Source: Candidatus Eisenbergiella stercorigallinarum
Lineage (GTDB): Bacteria; Bacillota; Clostridia; Lachnospirales; Lachnospiraceae
Length of the DNA stretch: 12,035 bases
Direction of reading: 5' to 3'
NCBI GenBank assembly: GCA_019120525.1
Contig: DWUW01000186.1
Coordinates: forward strand, 1 to 12,035
The position numbers were made by a program, and so were the translations under genes. Positions 1-6,408 of this stretch are shown here, one piece after another. The notes under the pieces were generated by a model. That model searched no databases. It saw only the letters and a list, made by a program, of their open reading frames with translations, and was not told the DNA's origin. The stretch's first letter is position 1. Each line of letters begins with the position of its first letter.

Positions 1-776
1 AAGGATCCCGCGAAGGTATCCACAAGCTTGCCGGAGGGATTGGAAACACCGCAGAGAATGTCCGCTATGGCAAGGCCTCCTTCGATTCCTGCCTGCCAGG
101 CCAGAAGGACCGACTGAATGGCGGGCTCATCCTTAAACCAGGAGGAATCCACCATGCCTCCCACATCCAGCACCGCGGCCACACGGGGGAAAGCAGCCTT
201 TACCGCCTCCACCATGGCCTGCTCCTCACAGGAAAGATAAAAGTCCCCGTCCCCCGGGATTCCTTTCCGGTCCCAGCCCTCGCTGGAATAACGGCAGATA
301 ACGACCACCGCCGTATCCGTAAACCTGCGTGCCGCTTCCAGAAGCTCTGCGGGGACGGCAGGCTCCGCCGTCTTCCCGTTCTCCGTGCCGGCCGCGTACT
401 GCCGCTTCACCTCTTCTGCATAAAAGGCGGAAAGCGGGTCGAACACCTGTATCCTTCCCTCCGCCTCCTTCTGCTTCATTCCCTCATAAACGTTGCGGGT
501 ATAGGAGGTGGTCACATCTCCGCTTCCGCCGCCTCCGCGGACATAATCGATCTGCCCTTTGCCGAATATGGCTACCTTCGTCCCGTCAGCAAACGGGAGC
601 ACACTGCCTTCATTTTTCAGAAGCACCATGCCTTCCTCCGCCGCTTCCAGGGACAGCGCGATATGCTCCGCGCACGCTGTAACCAGCCTTCCGTCCTCCC
701 CCAGCGGAATACAGGGCTGATGCGCGATCCTGTTCCATTTTTCCATAACTCCTGATCTGCCGTATCCAAACGGCAT
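1..776 (-). CDS. Glycoside hydrolase family 3 protein (beta-glucosidase type, reversed domain order), C-terminus off the window
   Basis: Likely hydrolyses beta-linked glucosides or related sugars in the cytoplasm; no signal peptide is visible. About 258 codons are present and the gene continues past base 1. After only about 48 residues it enters the GH3 C-terminal-type domain. Residues 50-61 read MVLLKNEGSVLP, followed by a nucleotide-fold-like VAIFGKG, then GGGGSGDV at about 81-88, SSEGWDR at about 164-170 (the Glu is in the usual acid/base region of this domain), and NPSGKLVDTFA near 246-256. In ordinary GH3 enzymes about 350 residues of catalytic barrel come before this. Here the barrel must follow it, as in the reversed-order GH3 enzymes known from Butyrivibrio and Ruminococcus. 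The ATG at 776 has AGGAGG only 2 nt upstream. The ATG at 746, giving MEKWN, is an alternative with a similar site. The gene lies 76 nt after the lactonase gene and is probably cotranscribed with it. The family is clear; the substrate cannot be told. Confidence 0.9.
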   Translation of the reverse strand, partial: MPFGYGRSGVMEKWNRIAHQPCIPLGEDGRLVTACAEHIALSLEAAEEGMVLLKNEGSVLPFADGTKVAIFGKGQIDYVRGGGGSGDVTTSYTRNVYEGMKQKEAEGRIQVFDPLSAFYAEEVKRQYAAGTENGKTAEPAVPAELLEAARRFTDTAVVVICRYSSEGWDRKGIPGDGDFYLSCEEQAMVEAVKAAFPRVAAVLDVGGMVDSSWFKDEPAIQSVLLAWQAGIEGGLAIADILCGVSNPSGKLVDTFAGS

Positions 777-852
777 TTCCTCCTTTTATATTTGAAATCC
801 GATTCTCCCCTTTTCGCCGGGAAGCAAAAAGCCTGCCCCGCGCGCCCTGCTC

Positions 853-1914
853 TTACCTGCTGATCTTATGAAAGATCACGCAGTTGGGCTGGGGTACCGG
901 TATTTCCCGTCCGTTCATGACAAGCAGCCCCTTCTCCAGATCCACGGTAAAGAAGGTGAGCGTTCCGGAATCCTGGTTTAAGGACACCAGATGCCGGTTA
1001 TCCGGGAACAGCGCCACATCCTTCGGATATTCCCCGCTGACGGGCAGGCACAGAAGCTTGGTCAGGATACCGCTCTCCTGGTCGATCCGGTAAATCGTCG
1101 CGCTGTTGTCACCCGCGTTGGAGCTGCACAGATAATTGTAATCATCAGACATACTCAGGGCGCTCGCCGTGGAACCGCCCGCGTGATAATTGTTCAGCGT
1201 GCCGATGGTCTGGATCTTTTCAAAGAAAGGATTGTTCTTCTCTTCCCGATAGGAATAAACGTCGATGCTGTTCTTCAGCTCATGGACGATATAGAGGTAC
1301 TTCCCGTTCTTGCTGAATTTCAGATGTCTCGGCGCGCTTTCCATATCGCTTCGGATCACGTCCACCAGGCTCAGCTTTCCCGTCGCGTGATCCAGCCGGT
1401 ATACATTGGTATGGTCCATTCCCAGGTCCGCCACGCAAAGATAATGGTTGTCCCTCGTCATCCTGGCACAGCTGATATGGGGCCGGAAATTCCGTTCCGC
1501 CACAATCCCCAGGCCTTTAAAATAGATCTCATCCGTGATCTCGCCCACGCCTCCGTCTTCCCTGACGCGCAGGACCGTAAGCTTTCCGTCATGATAACCC
1601 GCTACAAACAGATATTTGTCCTCATAATCCGTGGATACATAGCAGCCGCGCATGCCGTTGATGGAACCGAGATTGATGGTGGTAAGGCTTCCGTCGTCCC
1701 CGATGGCAAAAGCCTCTACCCCGAAATCCGTAATGGAATACAGATATTTCCGGTTATGGGATATCGTCACATAGGAGGAATTGGTGATCTTTACCTTTTC
1801 CTTTTCCGTAAACCGTCCCTTCTCCATGTCCACGTCGAATACCGTAATGCCGTATTCTCTCTGATCCCCTATCGTATAGGTTGAAACGTAGGCAACATAT
1901 TTTTCCTGTCCCAT
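853..1914 (-). CDS. Beta-propeller lactonase family protein (6-phosphogluconolactonase-like)
   Basis: A protein of 353 residues, close to the usual length of the seven-bladed Pgl/YbhE/YkgB family. Members hydrolyse 6-phosphogluconolactone or other sugar lactones in the cytoplasm. Repeated propeller blades with the pattern 'NGKYLY / DNHYLCVADLG' are visible. Family signatures include RPHISCARM followed by VADLGMDHTNVYRLD mid-protein, APRHLKFSKNGKYLYIVHEL, and near the C-terminus YPKDVALFPDNRHLVSLNQDSGTL, ending in QPNCVIF. The frame is open to an ATG at 1971. The ATG at 1914 (MGQEKYVAYVS) is preferred because GGAGG lies 5 nt upstream and the extra 19 residues look like non-coding leader. A candidate promoter lies at 1996-2024. 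The GH3 gene follows with no convincing terminator between, suggesting a sugar-related pair. Fold assignment is firm; the exact lactone substrate is inferred only from the family. Confidence 0.88.
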   Translation of the reverse strand: MGQEKYVAYVSTYTIGDQREYGITVFDVDMEKGRFTEKEKVKITNSSYVTISHNRKYLYSITDFGVEAFAIGDDGSLTTINLGSINGMRGCYVSTDYEDKYLFVAGYHDGKLTVLRVREDGGVGEITDEIYFKGLGIVAERNFRPHISCARMTRDNHYLCVADLGMDHTNVYRLDHATGKLSLVDVIRSDMESAPRHLKFSKNGKYLYIVHELKNSIDVYSYREEKNNPFFEKIQTIGTLNNYHAGGSTASALSMSDDYNYLCSSNAGDNSATIYRIDQESGILTKLLCLPVSGEYPKDVALFPDNRHLVSLNQDSGTLTFFTVDLEKGLLVMNGREIPVPQPNCVIFHKISR

Positions 1915-1995
1915 TTTTCCTCCATTCCGGAGCGTCTGCGCGCTCTCGCCCCTGTTTTGGCCTGCTGTCACAGCCGTTTTCTCACACTCTTTTTT

Positions 1996-2024
1996 ATCTT
2001 ACCATAGAAGGGCCGTTTTGTTAA
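1996..2024 (-). promoter_or_regulatory. Candidate sigma-A promoter for the lactonase/GH3 unit
   Basis: Read on the minus strand, TTAACA (2024-2019) matches the -35 consensus at 5 of 6 positions and TAAGAT (2001-1996) matches the -10 at 4 of 6, with a 17-bp spacer. It lies about 80 bp upstream of the preferred lactonase start and downstream of the transporter terminator, where a promoter is expected. Sequence match only. Confidence 0.5.
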
Positions 2025-2049
2025 TCTCTTTCCCTGTAAATTTTGGGGC

Positions 2050-2090
2050 AAAAATCACCCGCGCCGGATGAGCGCGCAGCCGGCGCGGGT
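2050..2090 (-). terminator. Rho-independent terminator of the transporter operon
   Basis: A perfect 11-bp GC-rich stem (ACCCGCGCCGG at 2057-2067 pairing with CCGGCGCGGGT at 2080-2090) has a 12-nt loop. On the minus strand it is followed by GA and then five T (2054-2050). It starts about 40 bp after the ATPase stop codon. On the plus strand there is no T-tract after the stem, so it works in one direction, closing the six-gene operon before the lactonase promoter. Confidence 0.85.
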
Positions 2091-2130
2091 TCTGATGGGA
2101 AATCCTCCGTACTGCGGGGCAGGACGTCGT

Positions 2131-2817
2131 TTAATCTTCACTCAGCTGCCCATCGATGATATGTACGATCCATCCCGCAGCCTTCGCCACATTCAGGTCA
2201 TGGGTGATCATCACTATGGTATTTCCCATATCGTTCAGTTTTTCAAACAGCTTCAGGACCTCTCTCCCACTGCTGCTGTCCAGGGCCCCGGTAGGCTCGT
2301 CGGCAAGCAGCAGCGCCGGGTTCCCCACCAGCGCCCTGGCAATGGACGCCCTCTGCTTCTGGCCTCCGGACAGCTCCGCCGGCTTGTGGGAGAGCCTGTG
2401 GTCGATCCCAAGAAGCTTTATGGTGTCCATACACCGTTCCCTCGCCTCCTGGGAGCTCATGCCGCGTACTACTAACGGCATGATGATATTCTGCAGGATG
2501 TCATAAGTGGGGATGAGCTGATAGTTCTGGAAAATAAAACCGATCTCCCGGTTCCGGACATCGTTCAGCTCCTTTTCTTCCATTTCATGGATAGGGTTGC
2601 TGTCCAGGTAATACTCCCCGCTGTCGGCAAGGTCCATGCATCCGATGATGTTCATAAGCGTTGTCTTTCCGGACCCGGAAGGCCCCAGAATGGCGACAAA
2701 TTCCCCTTTTTTCACCTGAAAGCAGACATCCTTCAGTACGGGTACCTTTTCTTCCCCGAGCAGATAACCCTTGTTGATATTTATCATGTCTATGATCAGT
2801 TCCCGGTTGATCTCCAT
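2131..2817 (-). CDS. ABC transporter ATP-binding protein (MacB/LolD/YknY-type)
   Basis: ATPase subunit that powers the permease encoded two genes upstream. All nucleotide-binding motifs are intact (residue numbers from the 2817 start): Walker A GPSGSGKTT near 45-53, Q-loop FQNYQL near 95, signature LSGGQKQR near 148, Walker B LLLADEP near 168, D-loop ALD and H-loop ITHD near 203. At 228 residues it is a stand-alone single-domain ATPase. The frame extends 12 nt to an ATG at 2829, but that ATG lacks a ribosome site. The ATG at 2817 (MEINREL) has GGAGG 5 nt upstream and is preferred. It is the last gene of the operon, 18 nt after the small membrane-protein gene, and is followed by a strong terminator. 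It belongs to the MacB/LolD group that partners FtsX-type permeases, consistent with its neighbours. The transported substrate is not evident. Confidence 0.95.
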   Translation of the reverse strand: MEINRELIIDMININKGYLLGEEKVPVLKDVCFQVKKGEFVAILGPSGSGKTTLMNIIGCMDLADSGEYYLDSNPIHEMEEKELNDVRNREIGFIFQNYQLIPTYDILQNIIMPLVVRGMSSQEARERCMDTIKLLGIDHRLSHKPAELSGGQKQRASIARALVGNPALLLADEPTGALDSSSGREVLKLFEKLNDMGNTIVMITHDLNVAKAAGWIVHIIDGQLSED

Positions 2818-2835
2818 ATCTTCCTCCATGCCGTT

Positions 2836-3387
2836 TTACTGTACGATCCAGATCTTCAGGATATTATCCGTCCCTTCCTCAGTCAGTACGGCGATCACGT
2901 CTCCTGCCGAAAGCCTGGAAAAAGTGGTGGTAACTCCGAGGGATGTGATCACGTCGGTTCCGACCGGGATCTGCCAGGATTTCGTCTCACCGTCTTCTTC
3001 CGAAAACAATTCCCCCTCCGGCGCGCTTCCCGTTTCCATCCGCTCCACGGCTGCCGCGTCAAGGAGGACCGTTTCCATTTCATTCCCGACGATCGTATGG
3101 ATCCTTGCATAGGTGAGCTCCTCCTGCTCCCCGGCCACGATCTGGACCGTTTCTCCGGCCGCGGCCGCGGAACGCTGCCAGAAGAAAAAAGCGCCTCCTC
3201 CCGCCGCTCCAAGGCACAGCAGGACCGCGATCGAGGCCAGGAGCTTTTTTCTGCGCCGCCGTTTCTTCTTCAGCAGCAAAAGATCATGTGAGGTGAGCGG
3301 AGTATGTTCCATTTTCGTTTCCTTTCTTTCCGCCCCGGCCGCCGACGGGATCTCCTTCGGGGCCGGAGCCGGTATTTTCCTATTCAT
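2836..3387 (-). CDS. Small single-pass membrane protein of the transporter operon, unknown function
   Basis: Not recognised as a named family. It has 183 residues: a Pro/Ala-rich N-terminus, a strongly basic stretch (KKKRRRRKK, about 40-48), one membrane helix (about 49-69) and an extracytoplasmic domain of about 105 residues, rich in beta-strand-like alternation and ending GDVIAVLTEEGTDNILKIWIVQ. The 'TIVGNEMETVLL ... IPVGTDVITS ... LSAGDVIAV' pattern loosely recalls small beta domains of the DUF5666 kind, but this is only an impression. The 3387 start overlaps the permease end by 8 nt and has GGAGG 9 nt upstream inside the permease gene, favouring translational coupling. An ATG at 3312 (MEHTPL) with a weaker site is an alternative. 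Its place between permease and ATPase suggests an accessory subunit of the same complex, much as YknW accompanies YknXYZ in Bacillus, although there is no visible similarity to YknW. Confidence 0.8.
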   Translation of the reverse strand: MNRKIPAPAPKEIPSAAGAERKETKMEHTPLTSHDLLLLKKKRRRRKKLLASIAVLLCLGAAGGGAFFFWQRSAAAAGETVQIVAGEQEELTYARIHTIVGNEMETVLLDAAAVERMETGSAPEGELFSEEDGETKSWQIPVGTDVITSLGVTTTFSRLSAGDVIAVLTEEGTDNILKIWIVQ

Positions 3388-4762
3388 GGTTCAGCGCCTC
3401 CACGGGGATCATCCTGGAAGCCTGGTACGCAGGATAAAACCCGAAAACCGTACCGGTCAGGACGCCGAATACCAGAGAAAGCACGCCTCCGGAGACAGAA
3501 AGGGAGATGGTGACGCCAAACCGCTCCAGCGCCGGAGTCAGGCCGAGCGCCAGCATAACGCCGAGGATCGCTCCGATCAGGCTGGTACAGCTCGCTTCCA
3601 GAAGGAATTCCTCCAGGATATCCTTCCTGGAACAGCCGATCGCCTTGAGGATACCGATCTCATTGGTACGCTCCTTCACGGAAACGAACAGTACGTTCAT
3701 GATCCCAAGCCCTCCGACAATGAATACGATCACAGCCATGCAAACTAGGAGCATGGTCAGGGTATCGTTGGAAGCGGACGCCGCCTCCATCCTGCTTCCC
3801 GCATCCGATATGGTAAATTCCGCGTTGGGATAGCTTTCCCCGAGAACCGTTTCCACATCCGCGATCACGGCATCCACATGGTCCACATCCTGCGCGATCA
3901 CCGTAAGCGTGGGGCTGACGTTGCTTCCCGCCAGATACTTAAGCCCCGTTTCATAGGGGATAAAAATGGCGCTGTCCGGACTGATCCCGGAGGAAACCGT
4001 TCCCATCCCGTTTAAGATACCGATCACCTGATAGGGACGGTTGTCGATATATACGGTTCCGTTATATGCGTCATAAACGCTTCCGAATATCTCCCTGGCG
4101 GCATCATAGCCGAGGACACAGACCTTTTCCTTATAGGTATCGTCATCATCGTCCAAAAATTCCCCGATCACCAGTTCCATATTGCTGAGGGCCGCATAAT
4201 TGCTCTGGACGCCAGCGACCGTATAGGAGGCGCTTTCCTCCAGCTCTCCGCCGTCCACTGTGGAGGTGACAGTAAAGCTGAGGCATCCCTCCTCCACCCC
4301 CGGGACAAAGGCAAGGATATCCTCCAGATCGTCCGTAGAAAGGGTGATCCGTTCCGTGTTCACCTCTTCTCTGCCGCCTCCGAAAAAGCCGCCGAACATG
4401 CCGGCCCCGAAGTCCGGCATCCCGCCGCCGGGCGCGCCGCCTCCCGAAGGCATCCCGCCTGCGGGCGCGCCGCCCGGCGCTCCTCCTGAAGGCCCTCCCC
4501 CCGCGGCTCCTCCCGGCATTCCGCCTCCCGCGGGCATTCCGCCCCCGAAATCATTTCCCTGATATTCATAGGTGATGTCGATGGCGCCCGCGTTCAGGTT
4601 CTTAAACTGCTCCACCACCTCCTCACGGCCGCCGGTACCGATGGCGATCACCAGCATGATCGTGGCGGAACCGACGATGATCCCGGTTGAGGTAAGGATC
4701 ACCTTAAATTTGTTGGAAGCCAGGTTCAGCCAGACGAGCCTGAAGATTTCCGTAAGTCTCAT
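3380..4762 (-). CDS. MacB/FtsX-type ABC transporter permease with Gly/Met/Pro-rich insert
   Basis: Membrane subunit of an ABC exporter or mechanotransmission machine; 460 residues. The first membrane helix is at about 20-42 (LTSTGIIVGSATIMLVIAIGTG, with the preceding LASNKFKVI typical of MacB). A large extracytoplasmic MacB-type core domain follows to about 325, then an FtsX domain with three helices near 333-355, 383-405 and 422-445. It includes the conserved VKERTNEIGILKAIGCSRKDI loop and ends YPAYQASRMIPVEALNHE. Residues about 73-130 are a low-complexity segment made mostly of Gly, Ala, Met, Pro and Ser, just after the first helix and unusual for the family. The ATG overlaps the stop of adaptor 3 (ATGA), implying coupled translation. 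The partner ATPase is encoded two genes downstream. Topology matches MacB, YknZ and other four-helix permeases; the substrate is unknown. Confidence 0.94.
   Translation of the reverse strand: MRLTEIFRLVWLNLASNKFKVILTSTGIIVGSATIMLVIAIGTGGREEVVEQFKNLNAGAIDITYEYQGNDFGGGMPAGGGMPGGAAGGGPSGGAPGGAPAGGMPSGGGAPGGGMPDFGAGMFGGFFGGGREEVNTERITLSTDDLEDILAFVPGVEEGCLSFTVTSTVDGGELEESASYTVAGVQSNYAALSNMELVIGEFLDDDDDTYKEKVCVLGYDAAREIFGSVYDAYNGTVYIDNRPYQVIGILNGMGTVSSGISPDSAIFIPYETGLKYLAGSNVSPTLTVIAQDVDHVDAVIADVETVLGESYPNAEFTISDAGSRMEAASASNDTLTMLLVCMAVIVFIVGGLGIMNVLFVSVKERTNEIGILKAIGCSRKDILEEFLLEASCTSLIGAILGVMLALGLTPALERFGVTISLSVSGGVLSLVFGVLTGTVFGFYPAYQASRMIPVEALNHE
4373..4546 (-). repeat. Low-complexity GGMP/GGAP-type repeat inside the permease gene
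   Basis: Codes for permease residues about 73-130, an imperfect array of short units such as GGGMP, GGAP and GGMP, closing with a Phe/Gly patch (FGGFFGGG). On the plus strand the DNA gives an artefactual Pro-rich reading frame. It lies in the extracytoplasmic part close to the membrane. Such arrays expand and shrink easily, so length may differ between strains. Confidence 0.7.
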
Positions 4763-6408
4763 GAGCCGCTCACCCCGCTTTCGATCAGGACCGTGTCCCC
4801 TTCCTCAAGCCCTTCGATCACTTCCACATTGCTCCCATCGGAAAATCCGGTGACCACTTCCAGGCTGGCCACGTCTCCGTTTTCATCGTATACCCGCACG
4901 TAGGATTTTCCGTTTTCCCGGTAAACGGCACGGTTGGAAACATAGGTAACGGTTTCCGTCTCCTTCGTGACAAAGGTGAGCTCCGCCGTCATCCCGTCGT
5001 ACAGCTTCGCGGTATCTCCGGAAAGCTTCACGGTCACATCTGAATAGGTCGTTCCCGTGGAGCTGTCATACTGAGCGTCCCCGATTTCTTCCACCGTACC
5101 GGAAAAATCTTCATCCGGCCAGGCGTCGATGCTCACGTTCACCGTATCGTTCTCCCGTATATTTTCCAGATCCGCTTCCTCCAGGGAAACCGTCACTGTC
5201 ACCTCGTCATAGTCGCTTAAAACGATCAGCGTACTTCCCGTATCCACAGAATCTCCTTCTGCCAGGGAAATTTCCGTGACCACACCGTTGTACTCTGAAT
5301 TTACAGTCTGTTCCCCGAGCACCGCGTCAAATTCATTCAGCTTTTCCACCGCGTCGTCATAGTCCTCCTGAGCCGTCTGCGCTTCAAATTCTCCCATTCC
5401 CACGCTTACGGCATACCGTTCGGAGGCGTTGGCATAGCTCAGCGTCCGAAGGGAAAGCTGTGCCTGCGCGTCGATCTGCCCCTGCTCCAGGCTCTGTTTC
5501 GCGCCGGTGAGGCTATCGGTCAGTTCAGCGATCTCTTCCGTGGTTTCTGTAATGGAATCCTGTGCCGTCTCTATTTCCTCTTCCAGGGTTTCGGTCACGG
5601 CTTCCGCGTCTTCCCTGGCATTTTCCGCCGTGATCCAGCCGTAGGCGTCCGTGATCATGTCTGTGGTTTCCAACACATATTCCGCATTTTCCAGGATTTT
5701 CTTTTCCGTTTCCAGATCCGCCTGGTATTCCGCCAGCTGTTCGTTCAGCTCCAGGAGTTCCTCATTCGCTTCCGTGATCTGCTCCTCGATCTCCGTGACC
5801 GCCTCCTGAAGCTGTGAAAGGGACGTATCATATTCCGCCTGGGCGAGCGTCTCTGCGTATGCCGTATCCGTATCATATTCCTGCTGCGCATCCAGCCGCG
5901 TCATGGCAAGCTGCGTCTGCGTCTGCTCCAGCGTTACCTGGGCATCGGCCACATCCGCGGCAAGCTCCTCACGGATTTCCTCAATGCTGTCCTGCGCAAG
6001 CCGGTAAAGAGGATCGCCCTCCGATACCTCCTGCCCTTCTGTAACAAGAATCTCCTCCACCGTCAGGGTTCTTTCCGCGGAAGCGGCGGATCCTCCCGCC
6101 GTCATCCCCTGAAAGACATTTCCTCCCGGCTGCTCCCAGGAGAAGCTGCTGCTCCCGCTTTCCGTATAAGCGCTCATATCCAGCTCAAAAGTCTGTTCGG
6201 CGGTTCCCACCTCCACGCTTCCGGTTTCCTGCAGCCCGACGGTAAGCGTCCCGTACTGCACGGTTTCTTCCCGGTATACCGGCTCTTCCTCTCTGTTTAT
6301 CACAAACAGATAACCGGCGGCCATGCCTCCCAGAAGAAGGGCAGTTCCTCCCGCGCCAAACAAAAGAGCCTTTTTCTTCCCCGGCTTTCGCTTTTCTTTC
6401 ATTCTCAC
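4759..6408 (-). CDS. Adaptor 3: HlyD/MacA-type membrane-fusion protein
   Basis: Extracytoplasmic adaptor subunit expected to work with the downstream permease; 549 residues. A basic N-terminus (KEKRKPGKKK) and one membrane helix (about 14-37) precede a first half-lipoyl segment (LTVEEILVTEGQEVSEGDPL, about 115-134), a long Glu/Gln/Ala-rich coiled coil (about 139-365) and the second half-lipoyl segment (SEYNGVVTEISLAEGDSVDTG, about 371-391). A beta-barrel (to about 480) and a membrane-proximal domain ending VVTGFSDGSNVEVIEGLEEGDTVLIESG follow. Between the first strand and the lipoyl half is a Ser/Gly-rich stretch (about 80-110). There is no lipobox. The GTG at 6408 overlaps the adaptor-2 stop (GTGA) and has GGGAG about 6 nt upstream; the ATG at 6402 (MKEKRK) is a close alternative. 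It is paralogous to adaptors 1 and 2, most similar to adaptor 2 in domain layout. Often annotated as an 'efflux RND transporter periplasmic adaptor', although no RND pump is present. Confidence 0.93.
   Translation of the reverse strand: MRMKEKRKPGKKKALLFGAGGTALLLGGMAAGYLFVINREEEPVYREETVQYGTLTVGLQETGSVEVGTAEQTFELDMSAYTESGSSSFSWEQPGGNVFQGMTAGGSAASAERTLTVEEILVTEGQEVSEGDPLYRLAQDSIEEIREELAADVADAQVTLEQTQTQLAMTRLDAQQEYDTDTAYAETLAQAEYDTSLSQLQEAVTEIEEQITEANEELLELNEQLAEYQADLETEKKILENAEYVLETTDMITDAYGWITAENAREDAEAVTETLEEEIETAQDSITETTEEIAELTDSLTGAKQSLEQGQIDAQAQLSLRTLSYANASERYAVSVGMGEFEAQTAQEDYDDAVEKLNEFDAVLGEQTVNSEYNGVVTEISLAEGDSVDTGSTLIVLSDYDEVTVTVSLEEADLENIRENDTVNVSIDAWPDEDFSGTVEEIGDAQYDSSTGTTYSDVTVKLSGDTAKLYDGMTAELTFVTKETETVTYVSNRAVYRENGKSYVRVYDENGDVASLEVVTGFSDGSNVEVIEGLEEGDTVLIESGVSGS

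Noticed and set aside
777..852. Possible terminator between the lactonase and GH3 genes
   Set aside because: GC-rich stretch followed by a T-run on the minus strand, but no complementary arms of useful length could be paired.
991..1884. 297-codon plus-strand open frame
   Set aside because: Lies wholly antisense to the well-supported lactonase gene; its translation shows no family motifs.
4260..4562. Plus-strand Pro-rich reading frame
   Set aside because: It is the antisense image of the Gly-rich insert in the permease, has no ribosome site and resembles no protein.
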